Origin: Rebecca billardiae RCC1528
Taxonomy: Eukaryota > Haptophyta
Length of the DNA stretch: 64,000 nucleotides
Direction of reading: 5' to 3'
NCBI GenBank assembly: GCA_965240325.2
Contig: OZ251237.1
Coordinates: forward strand, 744,001-808,000
The position numbers and the translations under genes were made by a program. Shown here one piece after another: positions 9,855-22,900 of this stretch; within the stretch, counting starts at the first letter, position 1, and each line of letters starts with the position of its first letter. Below the pieces are notes generated by a model. That model did no database searches. It was not told the DNA's origin and worked only from the letters and a program-made list of their open reading frames with translations.

Positions 9855-11654
9855 CCCACCACCGCCACGGCCGCCGCGCGCGGCGTCGCGCGCTCGGCGC
9901 GCGCGTGCGGCTGCGGTGGCTGGCCCTCCGGCATGCAGCCGCATCACCGGTGCCGTGCTGCCGTACCCCGACGAACGCACCGTGCGCCGATGCGCGGCGG
10001 GCTTGGCCGGAGGCGCCGCCCGTCGCGTGAAGGCGAGCGCTCGCGCGAGCGGAGACGCCGGCGGCGGCGGCGCGCTCGCGCGGAACGACAGGGGGGCAGG
10101 CGCGGCGGCGTGCGCGGGCGACGACGCCGCGCCGTCCTCCTCGCCCGGCTCGTCGTGCCGTGACCCGCGCCGCCCGCACGCCGGCTCCGGACCCGCCCCC
10201 GCTGGCGCCACGGCGGCCGAGTGCCACGACGGGAAGACTGGGCAAGCCCCTCTGGCCGCCGCAGACGCTGCGGCCGCCGCCGCTGCCGACTCGGCTGCTC
10301 CGGGCTGCGCGGGTGCGGCATCGGCGGCATCGGCGCTCGAGGTGACGAGGTGCATGTCGAGCACGGGCGTGAACGCGCGCGCGAACACGAGCAGCCTGTG
10401 CTTCGTGCTGTACGCCGCGTCCACCGCCAGCGCGCCCGCCGGCGCCGTCTCCCACGCCGCCTCGTCCTCCTCCAGTGAGTCTGCCGCCGAGCACGCGAAG
10501 GACGCACCGTCGACCATGATCGCGCGCTGCGCGCTCACGACGAGAAGGGCGGGCAGGCTGGGCAGCGCGGCGGTGTGCCCGCTGGCGTGCACGCGGCGAG
10601 CGAGCCGCGCCTCGTCGGCGCCGTGCTCTGCCTCCCCCTCGCGCCGCGGGCTCACGAAGGCGAGCTGCAGCACGGCCGGCGAGGCATCGGCTGCCGGCGT
10701 GGCGCCGGCGCCGGCGCCGACGGCCGCGACGGGCGCGGTCGGCGCGAGCGCGCGCGCGTGCTGCCGGCGCCAGGCGGGAAGCGCGCTGACGACGTGCGGC
10801 CCGGCCGGCGCAAGCGCCGCGCCTGCGCCCTCGCCGCCCTGGGCTGCGCCCACCCGCGCGTGCGGCACGAGCGCCTCGCGCACGGGGCGCACGGCGACGA
10901 TGCCGCTCGCCGCGCCGGCCGCGCCCTGCAGCGCTTCGTACAGGTGGACTGTGCCGTCCTCGCAGCCGAGGGCGAAGCGCGCGAGGGGCGAGCGCGTGTC
11001 CACCGCGACGCTGAGGAACGGTGACGCGCCGAGCACGCTCGACGAGTAGATCAGCGCGCGCGCGCCCAGATCCCAGAGCTTAAACGTCCGGTCCTCGGAG
11101 GCTGTGATCAGAATTGCCTCGTCTGCGCGCGCCGCCGCGAACGGCGCAAAGGCGCACGCGGTGACCGCGGCCTCGTGGCCCTCGAGGCGGATGAGCTCGA
11201 CGCCGCCGCTCGTCTCGAACACGTGCACGTCGCCGCGGAGCGCCACCGCGATCGCCCGCGCCGGCGACTCGCTCTCGTCGAAGCACGCCGCCGTCGTCAC
11301 GGGCAGCAGGCCGCTGTCGCCGCGCACGCCCTCGGGGTCGAGGTCGACCGGGGCGCCGAGGAGCAGCCGGTCCTCGCCCTCGACGGCCTCGACCGTCCAG
11401 ATCGTCAGATCCTCCCGCGACGCGACGAAGAGGAGCGCCGGCGTGCCCTCGGCGAGCGCAACCTGCTCGACGCGACCACCGCCAGGCGGCACGACGCGCA
11501 GCGGCGGCGCGCCTCGCGCGAGCAGCTCGACGGACCAGACGAGCACGTGCTCGCTGTAGAGCACGCTGGCAACGAGGTCTCCGCGCGCAGCCACGAGCCG
11601 CGCGGCTGTCTCGATCTCCAGGGACGACGACGCCGCCAAGCCGAACGCGGGCAT
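8553..11654 (-). CDS. WDR27: WD40-repeat protein, WDR27-like
   Basis: A 1,033-residue single-exon beta-propeller protein. WD units are visible near the N-terminal third (GHEAAVTACAF followed by ITASEDRTFKLWDL) and in the C-terminal third (GHDGAVRALEW with DDGTACIWDV, SASDGTVRLWDL, GHLDVVSDVAF with TASFDGRCRFF). The order, and the ending on a GHLDVVSDVAFNPRHPQ-type blade, resembles human WDR27, a scaffold of poorly known function. The middle contains a run of glycines (plus strand 9769-9866) and Ala/Pro-rich linkers. The start at 11654 (MPAFGL) is chosen because the open frame above it runs over the divergent EF-hand gene and lacks similarity. It is probably a protein-interaction scaffold. Confidence 0.7.
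9769..9866. repeat. (CCGCCG/CCGCCA)n tract encoding poly-Gly
   Basis: A near-perfect trinucleotide tract of about 100 bp inside the WD40 gene. It encodes a long glycine run on the minus strand, in a linker between predicted propeller blades. The tract is probably length-polymorphic. Confidence 0.85.
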
Positions 11655-11918
11655 CAGGTCGTGCGCCGTCGCCCTCCCAACGGTCTCGATGAAAGCCGCC
11701 CGAGCCAATCGAGAGCGAGCCGGTGCTTCGTCGCGTGAAGCACTGGTGGTTGAGCGAGCTACCGGAAAAGGCCGGACGCTTGGCCGGACCAAAGCTCCAG
11801 CAGTCCAGCACGACGTGGCCCGGTGGCCCGCGCGCTGCTCGACGGTTGAGAGAGCCCGCGCCTTTTTGGAGAACCAAGCTGGACCTCCGCTTCCAGGCGA
11901 GGCGCGGGCGCAGCCATC
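11655..11918. promoter_or_regulatory. Bidirectional promoter region (WDR27-like / EF-hand)
   Basis: A stretch of 264 bp separates the two divergent ATGs. It must hold both 5' UTRs and promoters. No TATA box is obvious; a CCAAT occurs within AGCCAATCGAG near 11705. Confidence 0.4.
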
Positions 11919-12218
11919 ATGACGAAGACTCTCCTCCTCCTGTTGGTGATCGCGGCGGCGGCCTTTGCCGACTCTGCGCCCGTGGGCGCGGACGAGGAGG
12001 CGGAGCTGCGCGCCGAGTTCGACGCGATGGATCTGGACAAGGACGGCCTCATCGACCGACGCGAGCTCAGCCAGATGGAGGACGCGCCGGAGGAGGGCGA
12101 CATCGACGAGTTCATCATGTCCTTTGACCAGGACGGCGACGGCAAGATCTCGTACGAAGAGATCATCGACGACGCGCTGAACGCCCAGAGCGATGAGGAG
12201 GCCCCCGAGCTGGAGTAA
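11919..12218 (+). CDS. Small secreted/ER two-EF-hand calcium-binding protein
   Basis: A 99-residue protein. Residues 1-18 form a clear signal peptide (MTKTLLLLLVIAAAAFADS). Two canonical EF-hand loops follow: D38-x-D40-x-D42-G...E49 (DLDKDGLIDRRE) and D70-x-D72-x-D74-G...E81 (DQDGDGKISYEE). All coordinating positions are acidic and the central Gly is present in both, so it should bind two Ca2+. The remainder is strongly acidic and the C-terminus (EEAPELE) is not a KDEL signal. It would work in the ER lumen or outside the cell, perhaps as a calcium buffer. In a calcifying alga a role near mineralisation could be imagined, but nothing here shows calcification. Confidence 0.85.
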   Translation: MTKTLLLLLVIAAAAFADSAPVGADEEAELRAEFDAMDLDKDGLIDRRELSQMEDAPEEGDIDEFIMSFDQDGDGKISYEEIIDDALNAQSDEEAPELE

Positions 12219-12878
12219 ACAGGCCGTGCCATTGGCGGACGCCGCGTGGACACGCGCTTTTTGAGCCCGCGCTGTGTGCGAGGCCAGGGGAAACATGGAG
12301 AAGCTCCGGCGGCGGCAGGGAGCACGCCGGAGGGGATGCGCAAGCCATATCGCCTGCAGGCCCAGCCGCTGCTGGGCGTCACTGCACGCTTCTACAGCCA
12401 TCAGGTGGACCCCATGCGCATGCTCGGTGCCACGCAGAGTGCCCGAACCAACTACCATTCATGTGGCAGTGGCCCGCGGGCCATGCCTGCCTCGCCGCAT
12501 CGCCATCTAGTGTGATCATGATCATGCCCCATGGCTTGCCTCAGAATCTGACTGATGGCTATCGTCGGCAGGCTGCGACGGGCGGGTCTGTAGTAAAGTT
12601 ATCAGCGCGGTGACCATCACTGACCACGGCCTGGCAACGCGGCAACGCCAACGTGAATGAACGGCGACGGTCGCGTCTCGGTGTCTGACTCGCGCGGACT
12701 CGCGCCGACTGCGGCCGCGGCCCGCGCGGCCGCGGTCTCGCCTGCTCGCGAGGCGGCCGGGTGCACCGGGCCGGTAGGGGTCCGGGGTGCCACGGCGGCA
12801 GGACTGGTTCGCGACGCCGCACGTCGCGCTCCGCCTGCGCTCGCCTCGTGATGATCGCGGCCACCGCGCGCATGCAGC
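12219..12878. other. Convergent intergenic region
   Basis: This stretch lies between the EF-hand stop and the GDP-fucose synthase stop. It contains no recognisable coding sequence, repeat or RNA gene. A short palindromic TGATCATGATCATG occurs near 12512-12525. Confidence 0.4.
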
Positions 12879-14440
<1,562 letters not shown>

Positions 14441-16044
14441 ATGGATGGAGGAGCTGGCGAGGCGTGGCGCGCGAAGCGGGCCAAGGTTGGCGGGGATAGC
14501 GACGACAATGACGCCGGCTCGACGCGCAAGAAGGCGCTGATCACTGGTATCACCGGCCAGGACGGCTCGTACCTCACCGAGTTCCTGCTCTCCAAGGTGC
14601 GCGCGCGCGGTCACGCCGCCGACGCCCGCGCGTCGCACGGCGTGCCGCGCGGCAGCACGGCGCGTGTGCGAGTCCCGAGGCGCGCTTGTCGCGCCCGCCG
14701 GGTGAGCTCAGTCCTCCCATTCACCCGCCCGCGCCGCCCACGCAGGGCTATGAGGTCCACGGCATCATCCGCCGCTCGTCGTCGTTCAACACGGGACGGA
14801 TCGAGCACATCTATCAGGACCCGCACCTGCCGGGCACGCAGCTCTTCCTGCACCACGGCGACCTGACCGACGGCACGAACCTCTTTAACATCATCAACAA
14901 GATCCGCCCGGACGAGGTTTACAACCTCGGCGCGCAGTCCCACGTCATGGTCTCCTTCGAGCTGTCGGAGTACACGGCGGAGGTTGACGGCGTCGGCACG
15001 CTTCGGTTGCTGAATGCCATCCGCACGGCCGGCCTTGAGAAGACGTGCCGCTTCTACCAAGCCTCGACGAGCGAGCTGTACGGGCTCGTGCAGGAGGTGC
15101 CGCAGTCCGAGAAGACGCCCTTCTACCCGCGCTCGCCGTACGCCGTCGCCAAGCAGTATGCGTTCTGGATGGTGAGTTGCCGCCGGGCGCACGCTCCGCC
15201 GGGCGCGGGCCGGGCCTCCCCGCGCGCGGCGCAGCGCGCCTCGGCGCCGCTCGCCCTGCCACGCCGCGTGCTCCTCCGTGCTCGAGACCCACGCGCGGCG
15301 TCGACGCCCCCGGACCCGCCCCGTGCGCGCGCCCAGGTCGTCAACTACCGCGAGGCGTACGGCATGCACGCGTCCAACGGCATCCTCTTCAACCACGAGT
15401 CGCCGCGCCGCGGGCCGACGTTCGTGACGCGCAAGGTGACGCGCGCGGTCGCGGCCATCATCGCTGGGGACCAGCAGTGCCTGTACATGGGGAACATCGG
15501 TGCGTGCCGCAGCTCGCGCGCTCGCGCACGCGCGTGCGACGCTCGGACCGCCGCCGCCCGCGGGCTGAGCGGCCACCCGCACCACTCGCAACGGTATCGG
15601 CTGACCCCTGCCGCCGCCCGCGCGCCGATCGCAGACGCCAAGCGCGACTGGGGCCACGCGCGCGACTACGTCGAGATGATGTGGATGATGCTCCAGGCGG
15701 ATACGCCCGACGACTTCGTCGTCGCGACGGGCGAGATGCACTCGGTGCGCGAGTTCATCGAGTTCGCCTTCAAGCACGCCGGCATCGAGATCAAGTGGCG
15801 CGGCAAGGGCGTGGATGAGGAGGGCTACGACGCAAAGGACGCAAAGCGCGTGCTCGTGCGGATCGACCCGAAGTACTTCCGGCCGACCGAGGTGGAGCTG
15901 CTGATCGGCAACCCGAAGAAGGCGAAGGATAAGCTCAAGTGGACACCGCGGACCACCTTTGAGCAGCTGGTCAAGGAGATGGTCGAGTGCGACATGACGT
16001 CGCATAAGTCGGGCGGGCGGGGCGCGGCGGACAAGGCTGACTAG
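14441..16044 (+). CDS. GMDS: GDP-mannose 4,6-dehydratase
   Basis: Exons 14441-14596, 14746-15171, 15337-15499 and 15635-16044 (introns 149, 165 and 135 bp) give 384 residues. It converts GDP-mannose to GDP-4-keto-6-deoxy-mannose, the first committed step to GDP-fucose. The NADP loop [10 protein letters not shown] is at residues 35-44. [21 protein letters not shown], the catalytic region STSELYG and [13 protein letters not shown] and [16 protein letters not shown] are all present. The third splice rebuilds the conserved DAKRDWGHA, confirming the boundaries. Residues 1-30 form a charged cytosolic extension. It is divergent from GDP-fucose synthase and convergent with the sulfotransferase/glycosyltransferase fusion. 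Confidence 0.95.
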
Positions 16045-17080
16045 CTGACTAGTAACGACGAACGGTCTAACGGGCTGTGGGCGCGGCACGGTCCGCGCCA
16101 GTCGCGAGCGGTAGGACTACTGCGCTGCCAAAATGAAAAAGCCGCGGCGCAGTCGTCGTATAGTTAAAACCGCGTGATATTATAATTATTATTTTGTCAC
16201 TGATGCAATACTGAATACTGCGCTCTTGAGACTGAGTGCTGCGCGCTACTAATGCATACCGGGTTGCCTATACCGTAACCGTTCTGTCCGTCGTTATTCA
16301 TGTTGATGCGATTATTACTCATCAGAATATGATATAGAATACTCGTCTGCGCACTCTGCGCTGACGAGCATTATTGATGATGACGACCGCTATACGGCTC
16401 CGCCTCCAGCTTACCGCGGCACCTGCGCGCCATAGATAGCACTATATTAGCAGCACGACGACTTCAGCGCAGCTAGCGCTCTGCGCTAGCAGCAGACAGT
16501 AGCATCAGTGAGTCGCGGCGCAGTCCGTCGAAACACTCGAAACCGTGATGTTATAACTTACAGCGCGCTATACTGCGCGATTACTGCGCTGACGACGACC
16601 GCTAGCTGCTAGTGCCGCTACGGCTCCGCCTCCAGCTCCCCGCGGCACCTGCGCGCCATAGGCCCGGGCATAGCACTATTAGTTAGCAGCACGACGACTT
16701 CAGCGCAGCTAGCGCTCTGCGCTAGCAGCAGACAGTAGCAGTGAGTCGTCGTCGTCATCATGATCATGTCGAATATCGATTGACGATTCATATCGTCATC
16801 GACGCTTGGTTGGCGGTATAACATATCATATATCAGATGATGTATGACGGCGACAGCAGATCATGATCATCGTCGTCGTCGTCGTCAGTCGTCATATATA
16901 TCATCGCGTCATCGTGCGCATCGATCATCATCGTCGTCAGTCGTCATCAGATGACGATCGCTATCATCCGCGCGGGCGCTGCCGCGCCGCGCTGCCGCGG
17001 AATATGCGCTTGCTGTGTATATATATATATGCGCGGGGTAGTCGTCATCATCAGTCATCGCACATTCGCACTGCGACCTC
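16045..17080. other. Convergent AT-richer intergenic region with duplicated hairpin blocks
   Basis: Lower GC than the genes (especially 16140-16340 and 16800-17060) and rich in CATGATCATCGTCGTC-type short words. Contains the duplicated block listed separately and an (AT)n run near 17021-17030. No coding sequence was recognised. Confidence 0.6.
16393..16748. repeat. Duplicated block with an 8-bp-stem hairpin
   Basis: The blocks 16393-16515 and 16619-16748 are about 85-90% identical. Both contain GCTAGCGC-TCT-GCGCTAGC, a perfect 8-bp stem with a 3-base loop. A shorter related block precedes each copy (16142 and 16514: GCGGCGCAGTC...GTGATNTTATAA), so the whole unit appears to have been duplicated in tandem. 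Function unknown; possibly a 3'-end or replication-related hairpin, or decayed repeats. Confidence 0.7.
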
Positions 17081-20000
17081 TCATCGGGATCGCTTGGCCT
17101 TTTTGTTTTTCATCACTGCCGCGGTGCGCCACCTGTTTGCGGTGCCGTGCTGCGCCATGCGCCCCCAGCGCTCAAGCGCGTGCGACAGCGGCATGTCCAC
17201 CTGCTTGAGCGCGTAGCCCTCCGTGTCAAACCAGGTCATGTAGTCGGGCGCGGCGCCGCACGCCACCAGCACGCGCGTGACGAGCGGCCACGTGAAGCGC
17301 TGCGCGGCCGGGCTTTGCCGCATCGCCGTCTGGAGCCACCGGCCGTACAGCAGGAGCCGAGCGACCTCGCCGAACGCCGACGGCTGGGGAATCACGAGCT
17401 GAGTCGCGCGCGAGAGCAGCCACAGCTCGACGAGCCTCAGCCGCTGGCACGGCCGCGAGGCCGGCGCGAGCGCGCACGCGCTCGCCTGCACCGGCGCGAT
17501 GGCCTCCCGCAGCGCGGTGGACGGGGCTGGCTGCGTGGCGCGCCGCGCCTCGGCCAGGTGCTCGCAGCCCGCCGCTCCGGGGTCGCAGGTGAAGGCAAAG
17601 GCCGTGCCCGGGCTATGCGCCACCCGCGCGGCAATCGCGCGCAGCGCTGGGCTCACGGGCGGGCACCGCTCGGCCGTCGGCCGCCGCACGCGCACCCTGG
17701 GCGCGCTCGAGTCGCCGGCACTCCGGTTGGTGCCCACGTGCACGCCGATCGCGCCGCCGACGCGGTGCGCCTGCGCCGCGTGCTCGATCAGGGGCCCAAG
17801 GTCGTCCTGCCGCGGGCGCAGGCCGGCGAGCGCGCTCGCGAACGCCTGCACGGAGTACTTGCGCAGCGCGGAGATGAGCACCGTGCGCGTGCGCACATGC
17901 AGGTTGGTGCCGCTCGAGTGTGCCGCCGAGATCACGAGGGGGCGGTGGTCGTCGCCGCGCCAGCCGCGCCGTGGGTACTCAGCCCATCGCCGGCCGGCCG
18001 TGGCTGCGAGCTCGGCCGGCGGCATTCGGCCGTGGCGGGCGCCGTCCGCGCCCGGCGCGGCGGCGTCTGGCGCGAGAGGGTCGAAGCTGAGCACGAGCGA
18101 GCGCTCTGAGCGCTCGAAGAGATCATCATACTCTGCCTCGCACTCGCTGTCCGCCTGCCACACAACCACAGGCACCAGGTTGAGCTCCCTCGCGAGCGCG
18201 AGCGCGCTGCCGAGCGCGCGCACGCGGCTCGCGACATCACCGAGCACGACGACGACGAGCAGAGGCTCCGCGCTCGTGGCGCGCGCCGCCCAGCGGCGGA
18301 ACTCGCGCCGCTCGCGCGCGCGGCTCCAGCACGGGCCGAGCGGCGAGTAGTCGCCGCTCGTGTCGTCCGGCACCGGCAGGGTGACAGGCGTGCGCCGCGT
18401 TTGCCACGCAGAGCCTCCCAGGGGGTCCTCGGTCGAGAGCGTGCCCGGGCCTGATTCGGGCGGTGCGGCCTCCGGGCCTCCGCCGCCCGCGCTCTCCGAC
18501 CCGGCGTCGGGGCTTGTGCTGGGCCGAGGCGCGACGGAGTACTCGTGCACGCTCGCACCGCGGAGGCCCCACGCGCACGACGACAACCAGTCGCGGCGCA
18601 CGCCCGCGCTGCGCAATACACCCAGCTCCGCGACCAAGGGCGGCGGCGCCGCGCTCGCGCCGCCCGTCCGCGCGGAGGTGAGATTGGACGCGGGCCCGCC
18701 GCCGCCCGGCATGATAGAGCCGCTGCTGCCCGGCCGTGCGCGCTGACGTTGCGGGACGGGCGTCGAGTACGCGCCGCCGCGGGCTCCGACGCCGGCCGCG
18801 GACTCGAGTCCCGCAATGCGCGCCGTGTGTGCGCCGGCCGCTACGGGCAGCGGCTGATCCGCCGCCTCCGCAGCGCCACCCCGCCACCAGTGCAGCTGCA
18901 GCCGCTCGTCTGCGGGCCCGGCGTGCCCTCTGCTGGCAGCGACATCAAGCACAGCGCACGCCGAGGCGGAGGCCGAGCGCTGCGCGTGGGAGCGCCGCCG
19001 ATGCTCGACACTCGACTGCGCGGAGTGCGCCCTGCACGGCAGCCAGCGGAGGCTCATGTTCGCCGCCTGCACCCGGAACGCCAGCAGCCGATCGACCTCG
19101 GTCCGGACGGCGGCCCCCTCCGCGAGGCCGTGAAGCTGCACCCACCGCGCCTTCGGAAGCAGCACGCCGGCGACCGCGCAGCCGGCGCAGGCCGCGGACG
19201 CCGCGTCCGAGGCGGCGGCGGCGGCGGCCGGGTCCGAACGCCCGGGGTCGCTTCCGTCGGCGTGCGCGGCGCACGAGCGCGCGCGACCGTCGCCGAGGCA
19301 CAGGCACGCGTCGACTCGAGCAGCGGCGGGCGCGCCGCGCGCCGAGCTCGAAGCAGCGCGGGGAGCGGCGCGCGCGGACGCGCCGCCGCGAGCGGACGCG
19401 TCGCAACTGCCGATGGCGAAGGCGACATCAGGTACCGACTGCCGCGCCGAGCTGGGCGCGATCTCGCGCAGCGCGGAGAAGAAGGCGGGCGTGAGCCGCG
19501 CGCGCGCGCTCACCAGCGCGACCAGGTCGGCGGCGGCAAAACGCATGGCGACGTTAATGGCCTCGGCCGCGCGCCCCAGTGCCGGCTCCTCGGGCGCCCT
19601 GTCAGACAACGCTGCGCGCTTGCGCGCCGCCCTCGCCGCCGTCGCCGCGTGCGCGCTCGTCCACACCGACGGCGCGCCCGACGGCCCCGTGTGCGCGTGC
19701 GCACGGGCGGGCAACGCCAGCCAGCGCATGCTCACGAGATGGCCGGCTGCGTCCGCCTTGGCGCGCGCGCGCGCGCTCTCGCCCCGAGTGCGCCCCGCGG
19801 CGCCCGCGGCCGCGCTCGTCGCCGGCACGCAGTCGACGGCGCAGGTGAAGATCACCTCCACCCGGATCCCGTGCAGCCGGGCCGCCGAGGCGACGCCCTT
19901 GAGGAAGTGCTCGGCTGCGCTGCGCACGGCGAGCGCGTGCAGCGTCGGGCCGACGCGCGGGAAGCTCCGCCGCAGCGCCGAGCGCGGCCTGCCGGCCAGC

Positions 20001-22900
20001 ACGAGCGTGCTGCTGCTCCCTGCGCCCGGCGCTAGCAGCTCGTCTGCCGGCACGATGATCGAGATTGCAATCTCCTTCGCGCGCATCAGCCGCGCGAGCA
20101 CGGCGCTGATGCCGCCGACGCGCGCGCTGGGCGCGACGTGCGCGTCGGCCGCCGCGTCCGTCTCGGCGTGCGCCCGGTGCTCGCTGCCCGCCTCCTCCCG
20201 CCGCGCGCCGCCGTTGCCACTCCGCACAAGCAGCGCGTGAGCCGACGAGCCCGGCGACTCGGCCGAGGTGTGTACGCGCCAATTGTGCGGCAGGTACCAC
20301 AGGCCGAGGGTGTGCAGGTGCAGCGCCTTCGCGCCGCCCATCTTCGGCGTGAGGCAGTGCGCGACGAGCGCGCGCCCGTTCACCAGCCCTTCGCGCGTGC
20401 ACTGCCGCACGATCACCACCGGCGGCAGAATCGCGACCTGCAGCGAGGGCGAGGTTGCCCCCGCCGCCGCGGCCCCGGCACCGGCCGCGCTGCTCGAGCC
20501 GACGCGCACGCGCGCAGCAGCGGCCCCGCCGACTGCGCCCAGGGTGAGGGCGTGGGCGTCGGCCAGGGCGCTGCTCGGGAGCCCCGCGCTGCGAAGGAAC
20601 GCGGCCAGCCTCCCATCGGTGCGGTTGAGCCCATCGCCGTGGGCGCTCGCCGTCACGAGCACGACCGTCGCCGGCGGCGAGCGCGGCGCGCTCGGCAGCA
20701 CGTCCGGACGCGCCGCAACCGATCGGACGTGTGCGGCGAGCTCGGTGTTGAACGCGACCTGGTCGTCGCCGATCTCCTCGGAGAGGGCCTGCACGCCCGA
20801 GGCGAAGGCGAGCATGGGCGGCGTCGAGCGCAGCAGCACGAAGCCCATCACCGCCGTGCTGCCGCCGAGCGCGCGCCGCGCCGCTTCCGGGAAAGTTCCG
20901 GCCGACGCGACGGCGTCAGCTGGCCGCGAGCTGAGCCCGGCGGTGGCCCCGACCGCGAGGCGGCTGACGCGCGGGAGCACGTCGTCGAGCCAGACGGCGT
21001 CGGAGTCGCACATCAGCACGTCGAGGCCCGCGCGCAGCAGGAGCAGCGCGAGAGCACCGCGCTCGATCCACACCTGATGCGCAGCGGCGCGCGCGCGGGC
21101 GGCGCGCGCGAGCGTGTCAAGAGTGCGTGTCGCGAGCGCGCGCGGGCGAGCCATGGTCGAGATCGTGGTCGAGATCGGTCCCAGACGATTGCGCCTCGCT
21201 CGGCAGGAGGCGGGCGGCGCACGCTCGCTCCGCCCTCGCCCCGCGCACGCGCGCGCCGTGCGCACACCCCGTCGAAGCGGATGTCCCCCTCGTCCGGCCG
21301 CATCGCTCTACTTGCCGTGTACCTCGGGATCAGAGGGAACACCGCCGCGCCCAGCGTGCGCAGCTCGTCGTGCGAGTGCCAGTCGAGCGCGCCCACGACC
21401 GGCATCATCTCGACGCCTGCGTGCACACGCACGCTGCGCGAGGGGAGCGCGGCGCGCCGCGCGACGCACAATGTGATGAGCCGCTCACATCAGCGCGGGC
21501 AGGCAGGCATCGGGCGCGCGCCGCGCACACCTGAGGAGGAAGTTGAGCGTCACATCGACATACGGCTCGCTTGTCGTCGTAAAGACCACCGTGCGACCGT
21601 TCGGGCTCGCGCGCGCGCCCGCGCGCGCGAGCTCGAGCGCGAGCGCGTCCCGATCCGCGCACGGCGCGCCCGACTGATCGGCAGGCGGCGCGTGGCCCAG
21701 CCGGTTGGCAATGTGCCCAACGACGGCCCACACGCGGCAGGCGAGCGCGGGCGGCCAGGCGTGGCGGTGGTGCGGGCCGCCAGTGCCGTGCTCCGCCGTG
21801 GGCGGGCTGCCACGCGCGTCCGCCCGGTGCAGCCTCGGGTCAGCCGGCGCGCTGCACGCCAGCCGTGCGCGCCTCTGCAGCGCTGCTGCGTGCTCCGGTT
21901 CGCCCAGGCGGCGCGAGCTCGCGGCTGCAGGGCCGGCGGGCGGCGCGAGCCAGCGGAGCGCCCTGGTGAGCTCAGTCACGCAGCCCGCCGGCGTGACGAG
22001 CCGCTCGAAGCTCGCGGTGAACGTCGCGTTCGCCCCGTCTGGCTCCGCGGCGGCGCGCTTGGCGAAGCGGCGGTGCGAAGCCCACGTCGCCAGGTAAGCC
22101 TGCGCCAGGCTCAGGGCCGACTCTGCTAGGTGAGCCGAGAGCGCGCGACTGAGCTCGGTGCCGCCGAGCGAGTCGACGTGGCCGCCGCTGTCGCCCGCGT
22201 AGTACAGCCGCTGCGTCTCCGCGTAGATCGCGTCGAGCGGGTGTCGGTCCAGGAAGAGCGCGCGCGTCGGCCGCCACCGGTGGCATCGGCTGAAGAAATA
22301 TTTGAGCGCAGATTTGGGCAGGTGGCGCGCGGCCGGGTTGCGCGCCTCGGCGCCGTGCCACGGGAGGTGCCCGCGGCGCACCGCCGGCGCTCCGTGCTGC
22401 GCGTCCGCCCGCTGCTGCCAGAAGCGCACCGCCTCGACCGGCGTGTGCATCGCGTGCGCCTTCACCACGAGCGTGCTCGTGTCGCACCGCCGCTCGCCCA
22501 CAAAGACGGCGCGCAGCGAAGTGTCGTCATAGGCAGAGCCCGTGGCGATGCCGGTGGCGCGCTCGAGCAGCTGGCGGAAGTACGAGTTGCCGCTGCCCGG
22601 GAAGGAGTACAGGACGGGCGGGGCCCACGCGCACGCGCCATGCGGGAGGAACGCCGCGTGGCCGTCGGACGCAGGCTGCAGCGAGCATCCCTCCGCCGCC
22701 GCCGTCAAGGCCCGCCGCCGCCCGGCCGCCCGCTCGGGCCCGGGCCAGCCCTGGCCGAGGGGCGCGGCACCGGGCGTGGCGTTCGCCGCGAGCTCTAGCG
22801 CGTGGATCGATCGCTCGTTGCGCGCGTCGACGGCGGCCCCCGCCCTCAGGCAGCCGAGCAGCACCAGTGCGATCGGCCCAGCTCGCCTCAACGGGCGCAT
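17081..22900 (-). CDS. Giant fusion: sulfotransferase + three glycosyltransferase-like regions
   Basis: Exons 21489-22900, 21268-21433 and 17081-21073 (introns 55 and 194 bp) give about 1,856 residues. A signal/anchor (residues 2-23) precedes a WSCD-type sulfotransferase region: SFPGSGNSYFRQLLE at about 95 and DRHPLDAIYAE at about 216. In the same exon, at about 445, TVVFTTTSEPYVDV opens a nucleotide-diphospho-sugar transferase (PF03407-like), whose DxD (MCDSDAVWLDD) is at about 549 after two splices. Residues 850-1085 resemble a degenerate GT-A domain. Residues 1460-1856 resemble alpha-1,6/O-fucosyltransferases (LRELWLLSR-like plus PSAFGEVARLL), but the usual HxR position reads GVHVGTN. Expected in the Golgi, building and sulfating a glycan. 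The 55-bp intron and the fusion itself need transcript support. Confidence 0.7.
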
